Assembly: GCF_020711235.1 (NCBI RefSeq)
Contig: NZ_JAJFAV010000011.1
Coordinates: forward strand, 62,001 to 126,000
DNA from: Hymenobacter sp. 15J16-1T3B
GTDB lineage: Bacteria > Bacteroidota > Bacteroidia > Cytophagales > Hymenobacteraceae
Direction: 5' to 3'
DNA: 64,000 bases
Made by a program: the position numbers and the translations under genes. This document shows, piece by piece, positions 26,456 to 33,548 of the stretch. Below the pieces are notes generated by a model, which was not told the DNA's origin, ran no database searches, and worked only from the letters and a program-made list of their open reading frames with translations. The number at the start of each line of letters is the position of its first letter. Position 1 is the first letter of the stretch.

Positions 26456-26494
26456 CGGCGGCGCTGACGAAGGGCAAGTTCGTCAGCGCCGCCG
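26456..26494. repeat. Perfect 16 bp hairpin upstream of the SafE-like gene
   Basis: CGGCGGCGCTGACGAA (26456-26471) and its exact complement (26479-26494) surround a 7 nt loop. There is no T run on the minus strand. The arms contain TGACGAA and TTCGTCA, the same half-sites as the CRP/FNR-type palindromes upstream of ccoNO and ccoI, but spaced wider. Confidence 0.55.
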
Positions 26495-26504
26495 CCGTAT
26501 ACCA

Positions 26505-26516
26505 TGACGAAAATCA
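26505..26516 (-). promoter_or_regulatory. CRP/FNR-type site overlapping the end of ccoH
   Basis: TGACGAAAATCA (TGAC-N4-ATCA) lies 104 nt upstream of the SafE-like start and includes the ccoH stop codon. It matches the first seven bases of the strong sites at ccoNO and ccoI. The weaker right half makes this tentative. Confidence 0.35.
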
Positions 26517-27005
26517 GTTGCCGACCACGATGCTCTGCTCCACGAAATACGGCTGTCCACCGGCCTCAAAATCGAGGCGCACGCGCCAGTAGCCGGGCTT
26601 GAGCCGGGCCGTGCTCAGCTGCTGCCGGCCGGCGGCGTCGGGCTGCAGCGGCACGGTGAAGTCCAGGGTTTGGTCGGCCGGGCGGAAGAACTGCACCTGC
26701 CCGCTCGGGTCCTGCCCGGCCAGCGCGGCGGGCAGTTGTACGGTGAGGCGGCGCTCGGCCAGCTGGTAGGTTACCTGCACACCCTGGGCCAGGGCGGCGG
26801 TGCGGGCCACGGCGTTCATGCGCTGCTGGTGGCGCAGCTCCTGCTCGTAGTAGTCCTTGCTCACCAGGTCGACGCTGCTGCGCATGGCCTGGCGCACCAT
26901 GTAGCCGATAAAGCCGGCGAAGAGCACGAAGGCGGCAATGATGGCGTAAGGCCAGAGGCTGCGCGGCTGGGCCGGGGCGGGTTTATTCACGGTGAGGGTA
27001 GTCAT
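26514..27005 (-). CDS. ccoH: FixH/CcoH-like oxidase assembly protein
   Basis: This 163-residue protein has one N-terminal membrane helix (WPYAIIAAFVLFAGFIGYMV), then the FixH-type periplasmic domain: VDLVSKDYYEQELRHQQRM, where the S-KDYYE motif is diagnostic, and a beta-rich C-terminal part. CcoH stabilises CcoP and the assembling cbb3 oxidase. The start is the ATG at 27005, because the frame upstream of it encodes part of a repeat element. It lies between ccoG and the SafE-like gene, as in other Bacteroidota. Confidence 0.9.
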   Translation of the reverse strand: MTTLTVNKPAPAQPRSLWPYAIIAAFVLFAGFIGYMVRQAMRSSVDLVSKDYYEQELRHQQRMNAVARTAALAQGVQVTYQLAERRLTVQLPAALAGQDPSGQVQFFRPADQTLDFTVPLQPDAAGRQQLSTARLKPGYWRVRLDFEAGGQPYFVEQSIVVGN

Positions 27006-27020
27006 GGGGTGGGTTGGTGA

Positions 27021-27188
27021 TGTCATCCTGAGCATGTCGCGCATCAAGCGCGGACGAAGAAACTTGCGCACGCCCGGCACCAGAGGGTAGGTCCTGGTTT
27101 CGACGTTCTGACAAAAGAGCGTTGGTGGCTGCGCCTTTCGGTTGGTACTGGACTTGAAGGAGGTCCTTCGCCTTTGGCTCAGATGACG
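27021..27188. repeat. Dispersed intergenic element (family B) between ccoG and ccoH
   Basis: The left end is TGTCATCCTGAGC and the right end GGCTCAGATGACG. Its right 70 bp (27119-27188) closely match 32696-32766 (GCGTTGGTGGCTGCGC, then GTTGGT, GGTCCTTCGCCT and GGCTCAG in the same order). It is a second copy of the same element in the same gene cluster. Confidence 0.8.
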
Positions 27189-27230
27189 TTCTTATTTGCT
27201 ATTCGGTCACTGTTTGGTTTAGCGCCTTGC

Positions 27231-28649
27231 CTACTGCGGCGGGGCCAGGAATTTGGTGTTGGCTTCCGTAATCAGCTGGCCGCCGCTGTACACGCCCACC
27301 CGAATCTTGTTACTGGTCTTGCGCAGGGCCGTGCGGGGCAGCTCGGCGAAAAACACGCCCTCCACGATGCCCTGGGCGGGCAGCTTCAGGCCAGGCTGGC
27401 CCACCAGCTGCACCGTGCCGCCAGCCGGCTCCAGCACGCGCAGCTCCAGGGGCATGGCGCGGTTGGTTTTGTTGATGACCGACACGTTGTAGAGGTTGGT
27501 GACGGTGCCGCGCTCAGTTTTCTGGTAAAGCTGCCCGGGGGTGCGCAGCACGGTGGCTTCCACGTTGGCCCGCGTCACGAGCAGGGCCACCATCACGCCC
27601 AGCAGCAGCACAAGCACGGCCGAGTAGGCCTTGATACGGCCGGTAACCTTGAACTTGGTGCCGGCTTCGATGTGCGCCTCCGAGTCGTAGCGGATCAGGC
27701 CCTGGGGTTTGTTGATCAGGTCCATGATGGAGTTGCACACGTCGATGCAAGCAGTGCAGTTGATGCACTCCATCTGCTGGGCGCCGTTGCGAATGTCGAT
27801 GCCGGTGGGGCACACCTGCACGCACTGCCGGCAGTCGATACAGTCGCCGGCCGTGCGCTCCTGGTTTTTGCGCAGCTTCTCGCGCGGCTCCCCGCGGCCG
27901 TAATCGTAGGCCACGGTGATGGTGTTCTTGTCGAGCATCACGCCCTGCAGGCGGCCGTAAGGGCAGGCAATGGTGCACACCTGCTCGCGGAAACGGGCAA
28001 ACACGGCGTAGAACACGCCCGTGAACAGCACCATGGAGCTGAGCCCGCCCAGGTGCTCCAGGGGCGAGTCGGTGACGATGCGCGTCAGCGCGTCGGAACC
28101 GATGATGTAGGCCAGAAAAGTGTTGGCAATCAGAAACGAGATGAGCAGGAACACCGCGTGCTTGCCCGTCTTGCGCCCGATTTTGTTCCAGGTCCAGTCG
28201 GCCTTATCGAGGGCTTTCTGCTGCGGGGCGTCGCCTTCGAAGAAGTACTCGACGCGGCGGAAGACCATTTCCAGGAAGATGGTCTGCGGGCACACCCAGC
28301 CGCAGAAAATCCGGCCGTACACCACCGTGAAGAGGATAATAAAGAGCACGAAGGCCAGCATGCCCAGCAGCAGGATGAAGAAGTCCTGGGGCCAGAAGAT
28401 CTGTCCGAAGATGATGAACTTCCGCTCCACCACGTTGAGCATGAGCACCGGCAGCTCGTGAATGCGCAGCCAGGGACCGGCGAAGAGCAGCGTGAGCAGG
28501 CCGTAGCTGACCCACTTGCGGGCGTTGTACAGCGGGCCTTTGGGCTTTTTGGGGTATAGCCACACGCGCTTGCCCTTGCTGTCTATCGTGGCGATAGAGT
28601 CGCGGAAGGACTGGTCGGCGGGGGCGGGTTGATTAACGACGGTACTCAT
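27231..28649 (-). CDS. ccoG: CcoG/FixG/RdxA cytochrome oxidase accessory iron-sulfur protein
   Basis: This 472-residue membrane protein has about five helices: a Phe/Leu-rich region ending in YGRIFCGWVCPQTIFLEMVFRRVE, the conserved CGWVCP motif, then two [4Fe-4S] ferredoxin motifs (CIDCRQCVQVCP and CINCTACIDVC) and a C-terminal Ig-like domain. CcoG is proposed to reduce Cu(II) for delivery to the oxidase and is always tied to cbb3 assembly. The start is the ATG at 28649. It is downstream of ccoP across a 382 bp gap and upstream of ccoH. Confidence 0.95.
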   Translation of the reverse strand: MSTVVNQPAPADQSFRDSIATIDSKGKRVWLYPKKPKGPLYNARKWVSYGLLTLLFAGPWLRIHELPVLMLNVVERKFIIFGQIFWPQDFFILLLGMLAFVLFIILFTVVYGRIFCGWVCPQTIFLEMVFRRVEYFFEGDAPQQKALDKADWTWNKIGRKTGKHAVFLLISFLIANTFLAYIIGSDALTRIVTDSPLEHLGGLSSMVLFTGVFYAVFARFREQVCTIACPYGRLQGVMLDKNTITVAYDYGRGEPREKLRKNQERTAGDCIDCRQCVQVCPTGIDIRNGAQQMECINCTACIDVCNSIMDLINKPQGLIRYDSEAHIEAGTKFKVTGRIKAYSAVLVLLLGVMVALLVTRANVEATVLRTPGQLYQKTERGTVTNLYNVSVINKTNRAMPLELRVLEPAGGTVQLVGQPGLKLPAQGIVEGVFFAELPRTALRKTSNKIRVGVYSGGQLITEANTKFLAPPQ

Positions 28650-28915
28650 CGGGGGCGGCCCGGGCCCGGCCGCGGCTCCGGTGGAGCGCGCAGCCGCGGC
28701 GGGCGTTAACTATGGTCTACTGCACTATGCCGTCGGGCCGCTTGCGGGCCTGGCGTGGCGGCGCGGGGCCACCGAAAAGGCCCCAGAAGCCCGCCGCTGG
28801 CAGGTGGGCCAGCGGCTCGCCCGAACCTGGGCTGTGCTGAAAGCAGCGTTCGGACGCGCGGCGGGGAGGAAGGAGGAAGCCCCGCCGCGGGCTGTTTGGT
28901 GTTGATTTACTAGGT
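28650..28915. other. Non-coding upstream region of ccoG
   Basis: No gene is supported. A 10 bp inverted repeat (CGCGGCGGGG 28857-28866, CCCCGCCGCG 28880-28889) may be the end signal of the ccoP transcript, although no T run follows. No TGACG-type palindrome was seen here, so ccoG may be read from the upstream promoter. Confidence 0.4.
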
Positions 28916-29021
28916 CGTCATGCCGAGCGCAGCCGCGGCATCTCGCCGGATAGTAATATGCTCGTTGCGTTTACTATCCGGCATCAGCACGCGAGATGCC
29001 GCGGCTGCGCTCGGCATGACG
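28916..29021. repeat. Palindromic element (family A) with perfect 31 bp arms downstream of ccoP
   Basis: The arms at 28916-28946 and 28991-29021 are exact reverse complements (outer CGTCATGCCGAGC). Inside them the CCGGATAGTAA (28946-28956) and TTACTATCCGG (28971-28981) segments also pair, so nearly the whole element folds. It is the cleanest copy in the window. Confidence 0.92.
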
Positions 29022-29031
29022 TTCGGAAGGC

Positions 29032-29940
29032 TTACAGCTTGGCCACGGGCTTGCCGGCGGCTTCCTTCTCGCCCTGCGGCGCCTTGGCGTTGGCCGGGTT
29101 CGAGCCCTGCAGGGTGAGGATGTAGGAGGCTACTTGCAGCATCTGCTTCGAGGAAAGCTTGCCTTTCCAGGCCACCATGCCCTTGCCCTGCACGCCGTAC
29201 TTCACCGTGTGGTACACCTTGTTTACTTCGCCGCCGTGCAGCCAGTACTCGTCGGTCAGGTTCGGGCCCACTTTGCCCTCGGCGCTCTGGCCGTGGCAGG
29301 CGGCGCAGTTCTGGGCGAAGATGGTTTTGCCCGCGTCCACGTCGGCGGCGGCGGTCAGGGGCTTGTAATCGGTGGGCTTGTTGGGGTCGTCGTTGGCGCC
29401 CATTTTGGCGGCCATCAGCGCGGCTTCGGCCATTTCGTGCTGGTACTCGGCCTCGCTCAGCTGGCCATCCTGCGTCACGTGGAAGTGGATGAAGTAGGCC
29501 ACTCCGAACACGATGGTGAGGTAGAAGCCGTACTTCCACCACGGCGGCAGGTCGTTGTCGTACTCGGTGATGCCGTCGTAGTCGTGGCCGGCCATCACGT
29601 CGACCTTGTACTTGCCGGTCAGCCCCACCGTGTCGCCCAGGAACAGGCCCAGGGCCCGGCCGTACCACGACTCGCGGATGGTTTCGATGGCGTAGACCTC
29701 GCGCAGCAGCGGGCGCATCTGCCAGAGCAGGGCGAAGAGCATCAGCAGCACGAAGATGATGAGCACCGTGAGCCCGCCCATGAGCCAGAGCATGGCCGTC
29801 AGGTCGGAGCCGGCTTCGGCGGCTTTCTGGGCCGCGTCGGCGGCCGGCGCGGCGGCGGGGGCCGCGTCTTGGGCCAGGGCCGCGGCCCCGCTCAGCAGGG
29901 CGCTCAGCGTCAGCAAGGCGCCGAGGGGTAGCTTACGCAT
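29032..29940 (-). CDS. ccoP: cbb3 oxidase subunit CcoP with a single haem c motif
   Basis: This 302-residue protein has a signal-like first helix (LLTLSALLSGAAALAQ), a second helix (AMLWLMGGLTVLIIFVLLML) and a third before HFHVTQDGQLSEAEYQ. The ITEYDNDLPPWWKYGFYLTI block is diagnostic of CcoP. A class I cytochrome c domain follows with one CxxCH (QNCAACHGQ) and a distal Met region (GKGMVAWKGKLSSKQM). Proteobacterial CcoP has two haem motifs; only one is seen here. The ATG shares one base with the ccoQ stop (TAATG), which suggests translational coupling. Confidence 0.93.
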   Translation of the reverse strand: MRKLPLGALLTLSALLSGAAALAQDAAPAAAPAADAAQKAAEAGSDLTAMLWLMGGLTVLIIFVLLMLFALLWQMRPLLREVYAIETIRESWYGRALGLFLGDTVGLTGKYKVDVMAGHDYDGITEYDNDLPPWWKYGFYLTIVFGVAYFIHFHVTQDGQLSEAEYQHEMAEAALMAAKMGANDDPNKPTDYKPLTAAADVDAGKTIFAQNCAACHGQSAEGKVGPNLTDEYWLHGGEVNKVYHTVKYGVQGKGMVAWKGKLSSKQMLQVASYILTLQGSNPANAKAPQGEKEAAGKPVAKL

Positions 29941-30146
29941 TAGCACAACGCACCTCCTTCCGTTTGGGCCTGCAGGGCGGCGTGGTCGTCGTCGAGCAGC
30001 GGCATTTGCTTCATGGCTTGCACGTGCGAGCGGCTAACCACGGCCACGTACACCAGCAGCGAGAGGAAGAAGAGAAAGAAAATGGCGAAGGAGATGAGCG
30101 GGTAGATTTCGATGCCCGTGATGTTCTCCAGAACGTTCTTGTACAT
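29940..30146 (-). CDS. ccoQ: CcoQ-like small subunit of cbb3 oxidase
   Basis: This 68-residue protein has one membrane helix (LISFAIFFLFFLSLLVYVAVV) and a polar C-terminal tail (SRSHVQAMKQMPLLDDD). Size, position between ccoNO and ccoP, and the N-terminal MYKNVLENITGIEIYPLISF typical of Bacteroidota CcoQ identify it. It probably stabilises the oxidase core. I chose the ATG at 30146, because the open frame before it is not conserved-looking. The stop overlaps ccoP. Confidence 0.88.
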   Translation of the reverse strand: MYKNVLENITGIEIYPLISFAIFFLFFLSLLVYVAVVSRSHVQAMKQMPLLDDDHAALQAQTEGGALC

Positions 30147-30242
30147 GACAGCTCGGTCTTGCTGGCCGGTTGAGGGCGGGGCGCCGGAAGCAGGTGTTTC
30201 CAGCACGCAGGGGGTTCGGCGCCCCGCCCGGGGCCATGTGGG

Positions 30243-32435
30243 TTATTCGGCGGCTACGGCGGCGGCCTGTTCGTCCTTCACTTTGATGTCGGTGCCGAGG
30301 CGCTGCAGGTAGGCAATCAGCGCCACGATTTCCTTGTCCGACTTCACCTGAATGTCCTCTTTCGCGAGGTCGGCCACGATGCCGGCGGCCTGCTTTTGGG
30401 CCGCGGCTACGGCTTCCGTTTCGAAACCGGCCGGGTAGGGCGTGCCAAGCTTGCGCAGGGCGCTGATTTTGGCCGGGGTGCTGGAGTAGTCGATGCTATT
30501 CTCGAACAGCCAGGGGTAGGGCGGCATGATGGAGCCGGGCGACATGCTGGTGGGGTCCATCATGTGGTTGTAGTGCCAGGAGTGCGGGTACTTCTGGCCC
30601 ACGCGGTGCAAATCGGGCCCGGTGCGCTTCGAGCCCCAGAGGAAGGGCCGGTCGTACACGAATTCGCCGGCCTTGGAGTACTCGCCGTAGCGCTCGGTTT
30701 CGGAGCGGAAGGGACGCACCATCTGGGTGTGGCAGTTCACGCAGCCCTCGCGGATGTACAGGTCGCGGCCTTCCAGCTCCAGCGAGGTGTAGGGCTTCAC
30801 CGAGGCAATGGTGGGCACGTTGGACTTGATCATGAACGTCGGAATCATCTCCACCGCGCCGCCGATGAGGATGGCAATGGTGGCGCCGATGCTCAGCTGC
30901 ACGGGGCGGCGCTCAATCCAGCGGTGCCAGTGCCCGCCCTCGTGGCTGTGCTCGTGGTCGATGACGGCCGGGGCGTGGAACTTCTCGTTGGCCAGCAGGG
31001 TGCCGGCTTTGGCGGTCTGGTAGAGGTTGTACACCATCAGGAACACGCCGCTCAGGTAGAGCACCCCGCCGATGCCGCGCAGGTAGTACATCGGCACAAT
31101 CTGCATCACCGTCTCGAGGAAGTTGGCGTACTGCAGCATGCCTTCCTCGTTGAACTGCTTCCACATCAGGCCCTGCGTGAAGCCGGCCCAGTACATGGGC
31201 AGGGCGTAGAACAGGATGCCCAGGGTGCCCAGCCAGAAGTGCACGTTCATCAGCTTGCGCGAGTGAATCGGGGTCTGGTAGAGGCGCGGCCACAGCCAGT
31301 AGAGCACGGCGAAGGTCAAAAAGCCGTTCCAGCCCAGGGCGCCGACGTGCACGTGGGCCACAATCCAGTCGGTGAAGTGGGCAATGGCGTTGACGTTTTT
31401 CAGGCTCAGCATCGGGCCTTCGAAGGTGGCCATGCCGTAGGCCGTAATGGCCACCACCATGAACTTCAGGATGGGCTCCTGCCGCACCTTATCCCAGGCG
31501 CCGCGCAGCGTGAGCAGGCCGTTGATCATGCCGCCCCAGCTCGGAGCAATCAGCATCACGGAGAAGACCACGCCCAGCGACTGTGCCCAATCGGGCAGGG
31601 CGGTGTAGAGCAAGTGGTGCGGGCCGGCCCAGATGTAGATGAAAATCAGGGACCAGAAGTGAATGATGGAGAGGCGGTACGAGTACACGGGGCGCTCCGC
31701 CGCCTTGGGCAGAAAGTAGTACATCAAACCCAGGTAGGGCGTGGTGAGGAAGAAGGCTACCGCGTTGTGACCGTACCACCACTGCACCAGCGCGTCCTGC
31801 ACCCCGGCGTAGAGCGAGTAGCTCTTCATAAACGACACCGGAATTTCCATCGAGTTGACGATGTGCAGCACCGCTACCGTCAGGAAGGTGGCAATGTAGA
31901 ACCAGATGCCGACGTACAGGTGCTTTTCCTTGCGGCGGGCAATGGTGCCGAACATGTTCCAGCCGAACACCACCCAGATCAGCGTAATGGCAATGTCGAT
32001 GGGCCACTCCAGCTCGGCGTATTCCTTAGAGGTGGTGAAGCCCAGCGGCAAGGTGGCCACGGCCGAAACGATGATGAGCTGCCAGCCCCAGAAGTGGATT
32101 TTGCTCAGCAAATCCGAGTACATCCGGGTCTTGCACAGGCGCTGCAGGGAGTAGTACACGCCGGTGAAGATGCCGTTGCCGACGAAGGCGAAGATGACGG
32201 CGTTGGTGTGCAGCGGGCGGATGCGGCCGAAGGTGGTGTAGGGCGTGCCCATGTTCAGCTCGGGCCGCGCCAGCTGAAAGGCCGCAATGACGCCGATGAG
32301 CATGCCGGCAATGCCCCAGAACACGGTGGCAACGCCGAAGTCTCGGACGATTTTGTTGTCGTAAAACGAGGCGAGAACGGCCTTGGACAGAGGTTTTTCC
32401 TCTCCCGGCAGTTTCGCTGGAGCCAGCACAGCCAT
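30243..32435 (-). CDS. ccoNO: Fused cbb3 oxidase subunits I and II (CcoN-CcoO)
   Basis: This 730-residue fusion has CcoN at residues 1-480: 12 helices with haem and CuB histidines at His76 (RPLHTNA), His223 (YGHNAV), His273-274 (GPHHLLY) and His361/363 (HVHVG). A His-rich linker (HEHSHEGGHWH, about 494-504) follows. The CcoO part has one helix (IGATIAILIGGAVEMIP), a haem c site CVNCH (565-569) and the usual RTGPDLHRVG and MPPYPWL motifs. It is the catalytic core of a high-affinity terminal oxidase that reduces oxygen to water and pumps protons. The fusion is typical of Bacteroidota. A conserved CRP/FNR-type promoter precedes it. Confidence 0.97.
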   Translation of the reverse strand: MAVLAPAKLPGEEKPLSKAVLASFYDNKIVRDFGVATVFWGIAGMLIGVIAAFQLARPELNMGTPYTTFGRIRPLHTNAVIFAFVGNGIFTGVYYSLQRLCKTRMYSDLLSKIHFWGWQLIIVSAVATLPLGFTTSKEYAELEWPIDIAITLIWVVFGWNMFGTIARRKEKHLYVGIWFYIATFLTVAVLHIVNSMEIPVSFMKSYSLYAGVQDALVQWWYGHNAVAFFLTTPYLGLMYYFLPKAAERPVYSYRLSIIHFWSLIFIYIWAGPHHLLYTALPDWAQSLGVVFSVMLIAPSWGGMINGLLTLRGAWDKVRQEPILKFMVVAITAYGMATFEGPMLSLKNVNAIAHFTDWIVAHVHVGALGWNGFLTFAVLYWLWPRLYQTPIHSRKLMNVHFWLGTLGILFYALPMYWAGFTQGLMWKQFNEEGMLQYANFLETVMQIVPMYYLRGIGGVLYLSGVFLMVYNLYQTAKAGTLLANEKFHAPAVIDHEHSHEGGHWHRWIERRPVQLSIGATIAILIGGAVEMIPTFMIKSNVPTIASVKPYTSLELEGRDLYIREGCVNCHTQMVRPFRSETERYGEYSKAGEFVYDRPFLWGSKRTGPDLHRVGQKYPHSWHYNHMMDPTSMSPGSIMPPYPWLFENSIDYSSTPAKISALRKLGTPYPAGFETEAVAAAQKQAAGIVADLAKEDIQVKSDKEIVALIAYLQRLGTDIKVKDEQAAAVAAE

Positions 32436-32464
32436 AGCGCGAAACGGGTTGTTTTGAAGTAGGA

Positions 32465-32507
32465 CAAAACTCCGAATCGGGCCGCCGGCAAAAGATGACG
32501 AACGTCA
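32465..32507 (-). promoter_or_regulatory. CRP/FNR-type promoter of ccoNO
   Basis: Reading the minus strand, the palindrome TGACGTTCGTCA (32507-32496) is followed by TTTTG (32493-32489), a 16 nt spacer and GAGTTTTG (32472-32465, one mismatch to TAnnTTTG). The palindrome centre is 36.5 nt from the last G of the -7 box, placing it near -41 from an expected start site, the usual place for an FNR-type activator. The same order and spacing recur before ccoI. Confidence 0.7.
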
Positions 32508-32571
32508 GCCACGCCGGCTGATTGATGTCAGGCGAACCTGGCAGAACGGTCAACCAGCGTCGAAAAAAGCC

Positions 32572-32766
32572 CGTCATCCTCATCTGGCGTACGCGCAGCG
32601 AAGGACCCTCCTCCCACCCCGCCCCGCCGCTGCCTACGAAGCGCCGACGCTTTTTAGAAATGCCGAAGCGCAGCCCCCACGGCCCGGACGATTGGGCGTT
32701 GGTGGCTGCGCTTTACAGTTGGTGCAAGGTGCGCGGAAGGTCCTTCGCCTGCGGCTCAGGATGACG
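32572..32766. repeat. Dispersed intergenic element (family B) between the DoxX-like and ccoNO genes
   Basis: It starts CGTCATCCT and ends AGGATGACG, with inner arms GCGCAGCGAAGGACC and GGTCCTTCGCCTGC. The right 71 bp match the copy at 27119-27188. Together with the ccoNO promoter it fills the 347 bp gap between the two genes. Confidence 0.82.
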
Positions 32767-32782
32767 TGCTTTTTTGCGCTAC

Positions 32783-33217
32783 TCAGCCTTCCCGCTGCTT
32801 GCGGCTTTGCCACAGCGCCTTGAGCGCGCCGGTGCTCCACAGGGCCCAGGCCACCAGCACGGGCTGGAAGAACAGCCGCGCCAGCCGCTTCTGGTCGGTG
32901 TCGAGGCCGAAGGCGCTCAGGTGGTGGGTGTACTGGTGCACGTTGCCGGGGAAAACGGCCACGTAGAACGCGCCCAGCGCCAGGCCCAGCGCCGCCCGTT
33001 CGCGCTTCCAGAACAGCAGCGAGAGGCCCAGCCCGATTTCGACCACGCCCGAGAGCAGCACGGTGGTGTCTTTGGCGAGGGGCACGAAGTCGGGCACCTG
33101 GGCCTGAAACTCGCGCCGCTGAAAGGTGAGGTGGCCGGTGCCGGCCGCTACCATAAAAGTGCCGAGGATGCTGCGGGCGGCATCCTGCAACGTAGTCGTC
33201 TTGGTGTGGTGTCGCAT
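32783..33217 (-). CDS. DoxX-family membrane protein
   Basis: This 144-residue protein has about four hydrophobic segments: RSILGTFMVAAGTGHLTF, VLLSGVVEIGLGLSLLFW, LGLALGAFYVAVFPGNVHQY and FFQPVLVAWALW. The pattern, including the NVHQY-type loop, fits DoxX/DoxD-like proteins. Their function is not settled; some are linked to quinone or thiosulfate oxidation and oxidative stress. I chose the ATG at 33217 over the longer frame from 33262. Its place inside the cbb3 cluster, between ccoS and ccoNO, hints at a membrane redox role. Confidence 0.75.
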   Translation of the reverse strand: MRHHTKTTTLQDAARSILGTFMVAAGTGHLTFQRREFQAQVPDFVPLAKDTTVLLSGVVEIGLGLSLLFWKRERAALGLALGAFYVAVFPGNVHQYTHHLSAFGLDTDQKRLARLFFQPVLVAWALWSTGALKALWQSRKQREG

Positions 33218-33345
33218 GGTGGTCGGCGCGGGGAGTTGGCCCCGCTGCCCATGCGTACGCACCGGCTGGTCAATAGGGTGGCACCCGGCGCCTATTCTGC
33301 GAAGCAGCCAAGGTGTTGAACGGACGCGGCGCTAGGCGCCGTTAC

Positions 33346-33355
33346 GACGAACGTC
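33346..33355. promoter_or_regulatory. Weak partial match to the CRP/FNR-type palindrome upstream of the DoxX-like gene
   Basis: GACGAACGTC equals the core of the ccoNO/ccoI palindrome but lacks the outer T and A. It is 129 nt upstream of the DoxX-like start. It may be a degenerate site or chance. Confidence 0.2.
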
Positions 33356-33369
33356 CTGCTTTCTGCTTG

Positions 33370-33534
33370 CTACTGCTCAGCGCGCTGCTGCGTTTCGTCG
33401 TCTTCGAAGAGCATGCGCACGGCGGGCGTGTAGGTGTCGTCGTATTGCTGCGTGCGCACGGCCCACACGAAGGCCAGTAGAAAGAGCACGGCCACGCAGA
33501 GCGAAATGGTGATGAGGCCGAAGATGATTTCCAT
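33370..33534 (-). CDS. ccoS: CcoS, cbb3 oxidase maturation protein
   Basis: This 54-residue protein starts at the ATG at 33534. One membrane helix (TISLCVAVLFLLAFVWAV) is followed by the FixS/CcoS-type tail RTQQYDDTYTPAVRMLFEDD, in which the D-D-x-x-TPA-x-R-x-L-F/DD pattern is characteristic. CcoS is needed for insertion of haem b and CuB into CcoN. The start is 14 nt after the ccoI stop, in one transcript. The gene is easily missed because of its length. Confidence 0.93.
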   Translation of the reverse strand: MEIIFGLITISLCVAVLFLLAFVWAVRTQQYDDTYTPAVRMLFEDDETQQRAEQ

Positions 33535-33548
33535 AAGTCAGAGTGGGG

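Noticed and set aside
26456-26494. Perfect hairpin considered as a rho-independent terminator in the cbb3 cluster
   Set aside because: No T run follows on the minus strand, and the genes on both sides belong together functionally; kept as a repeat with possible regulatory half-sites.
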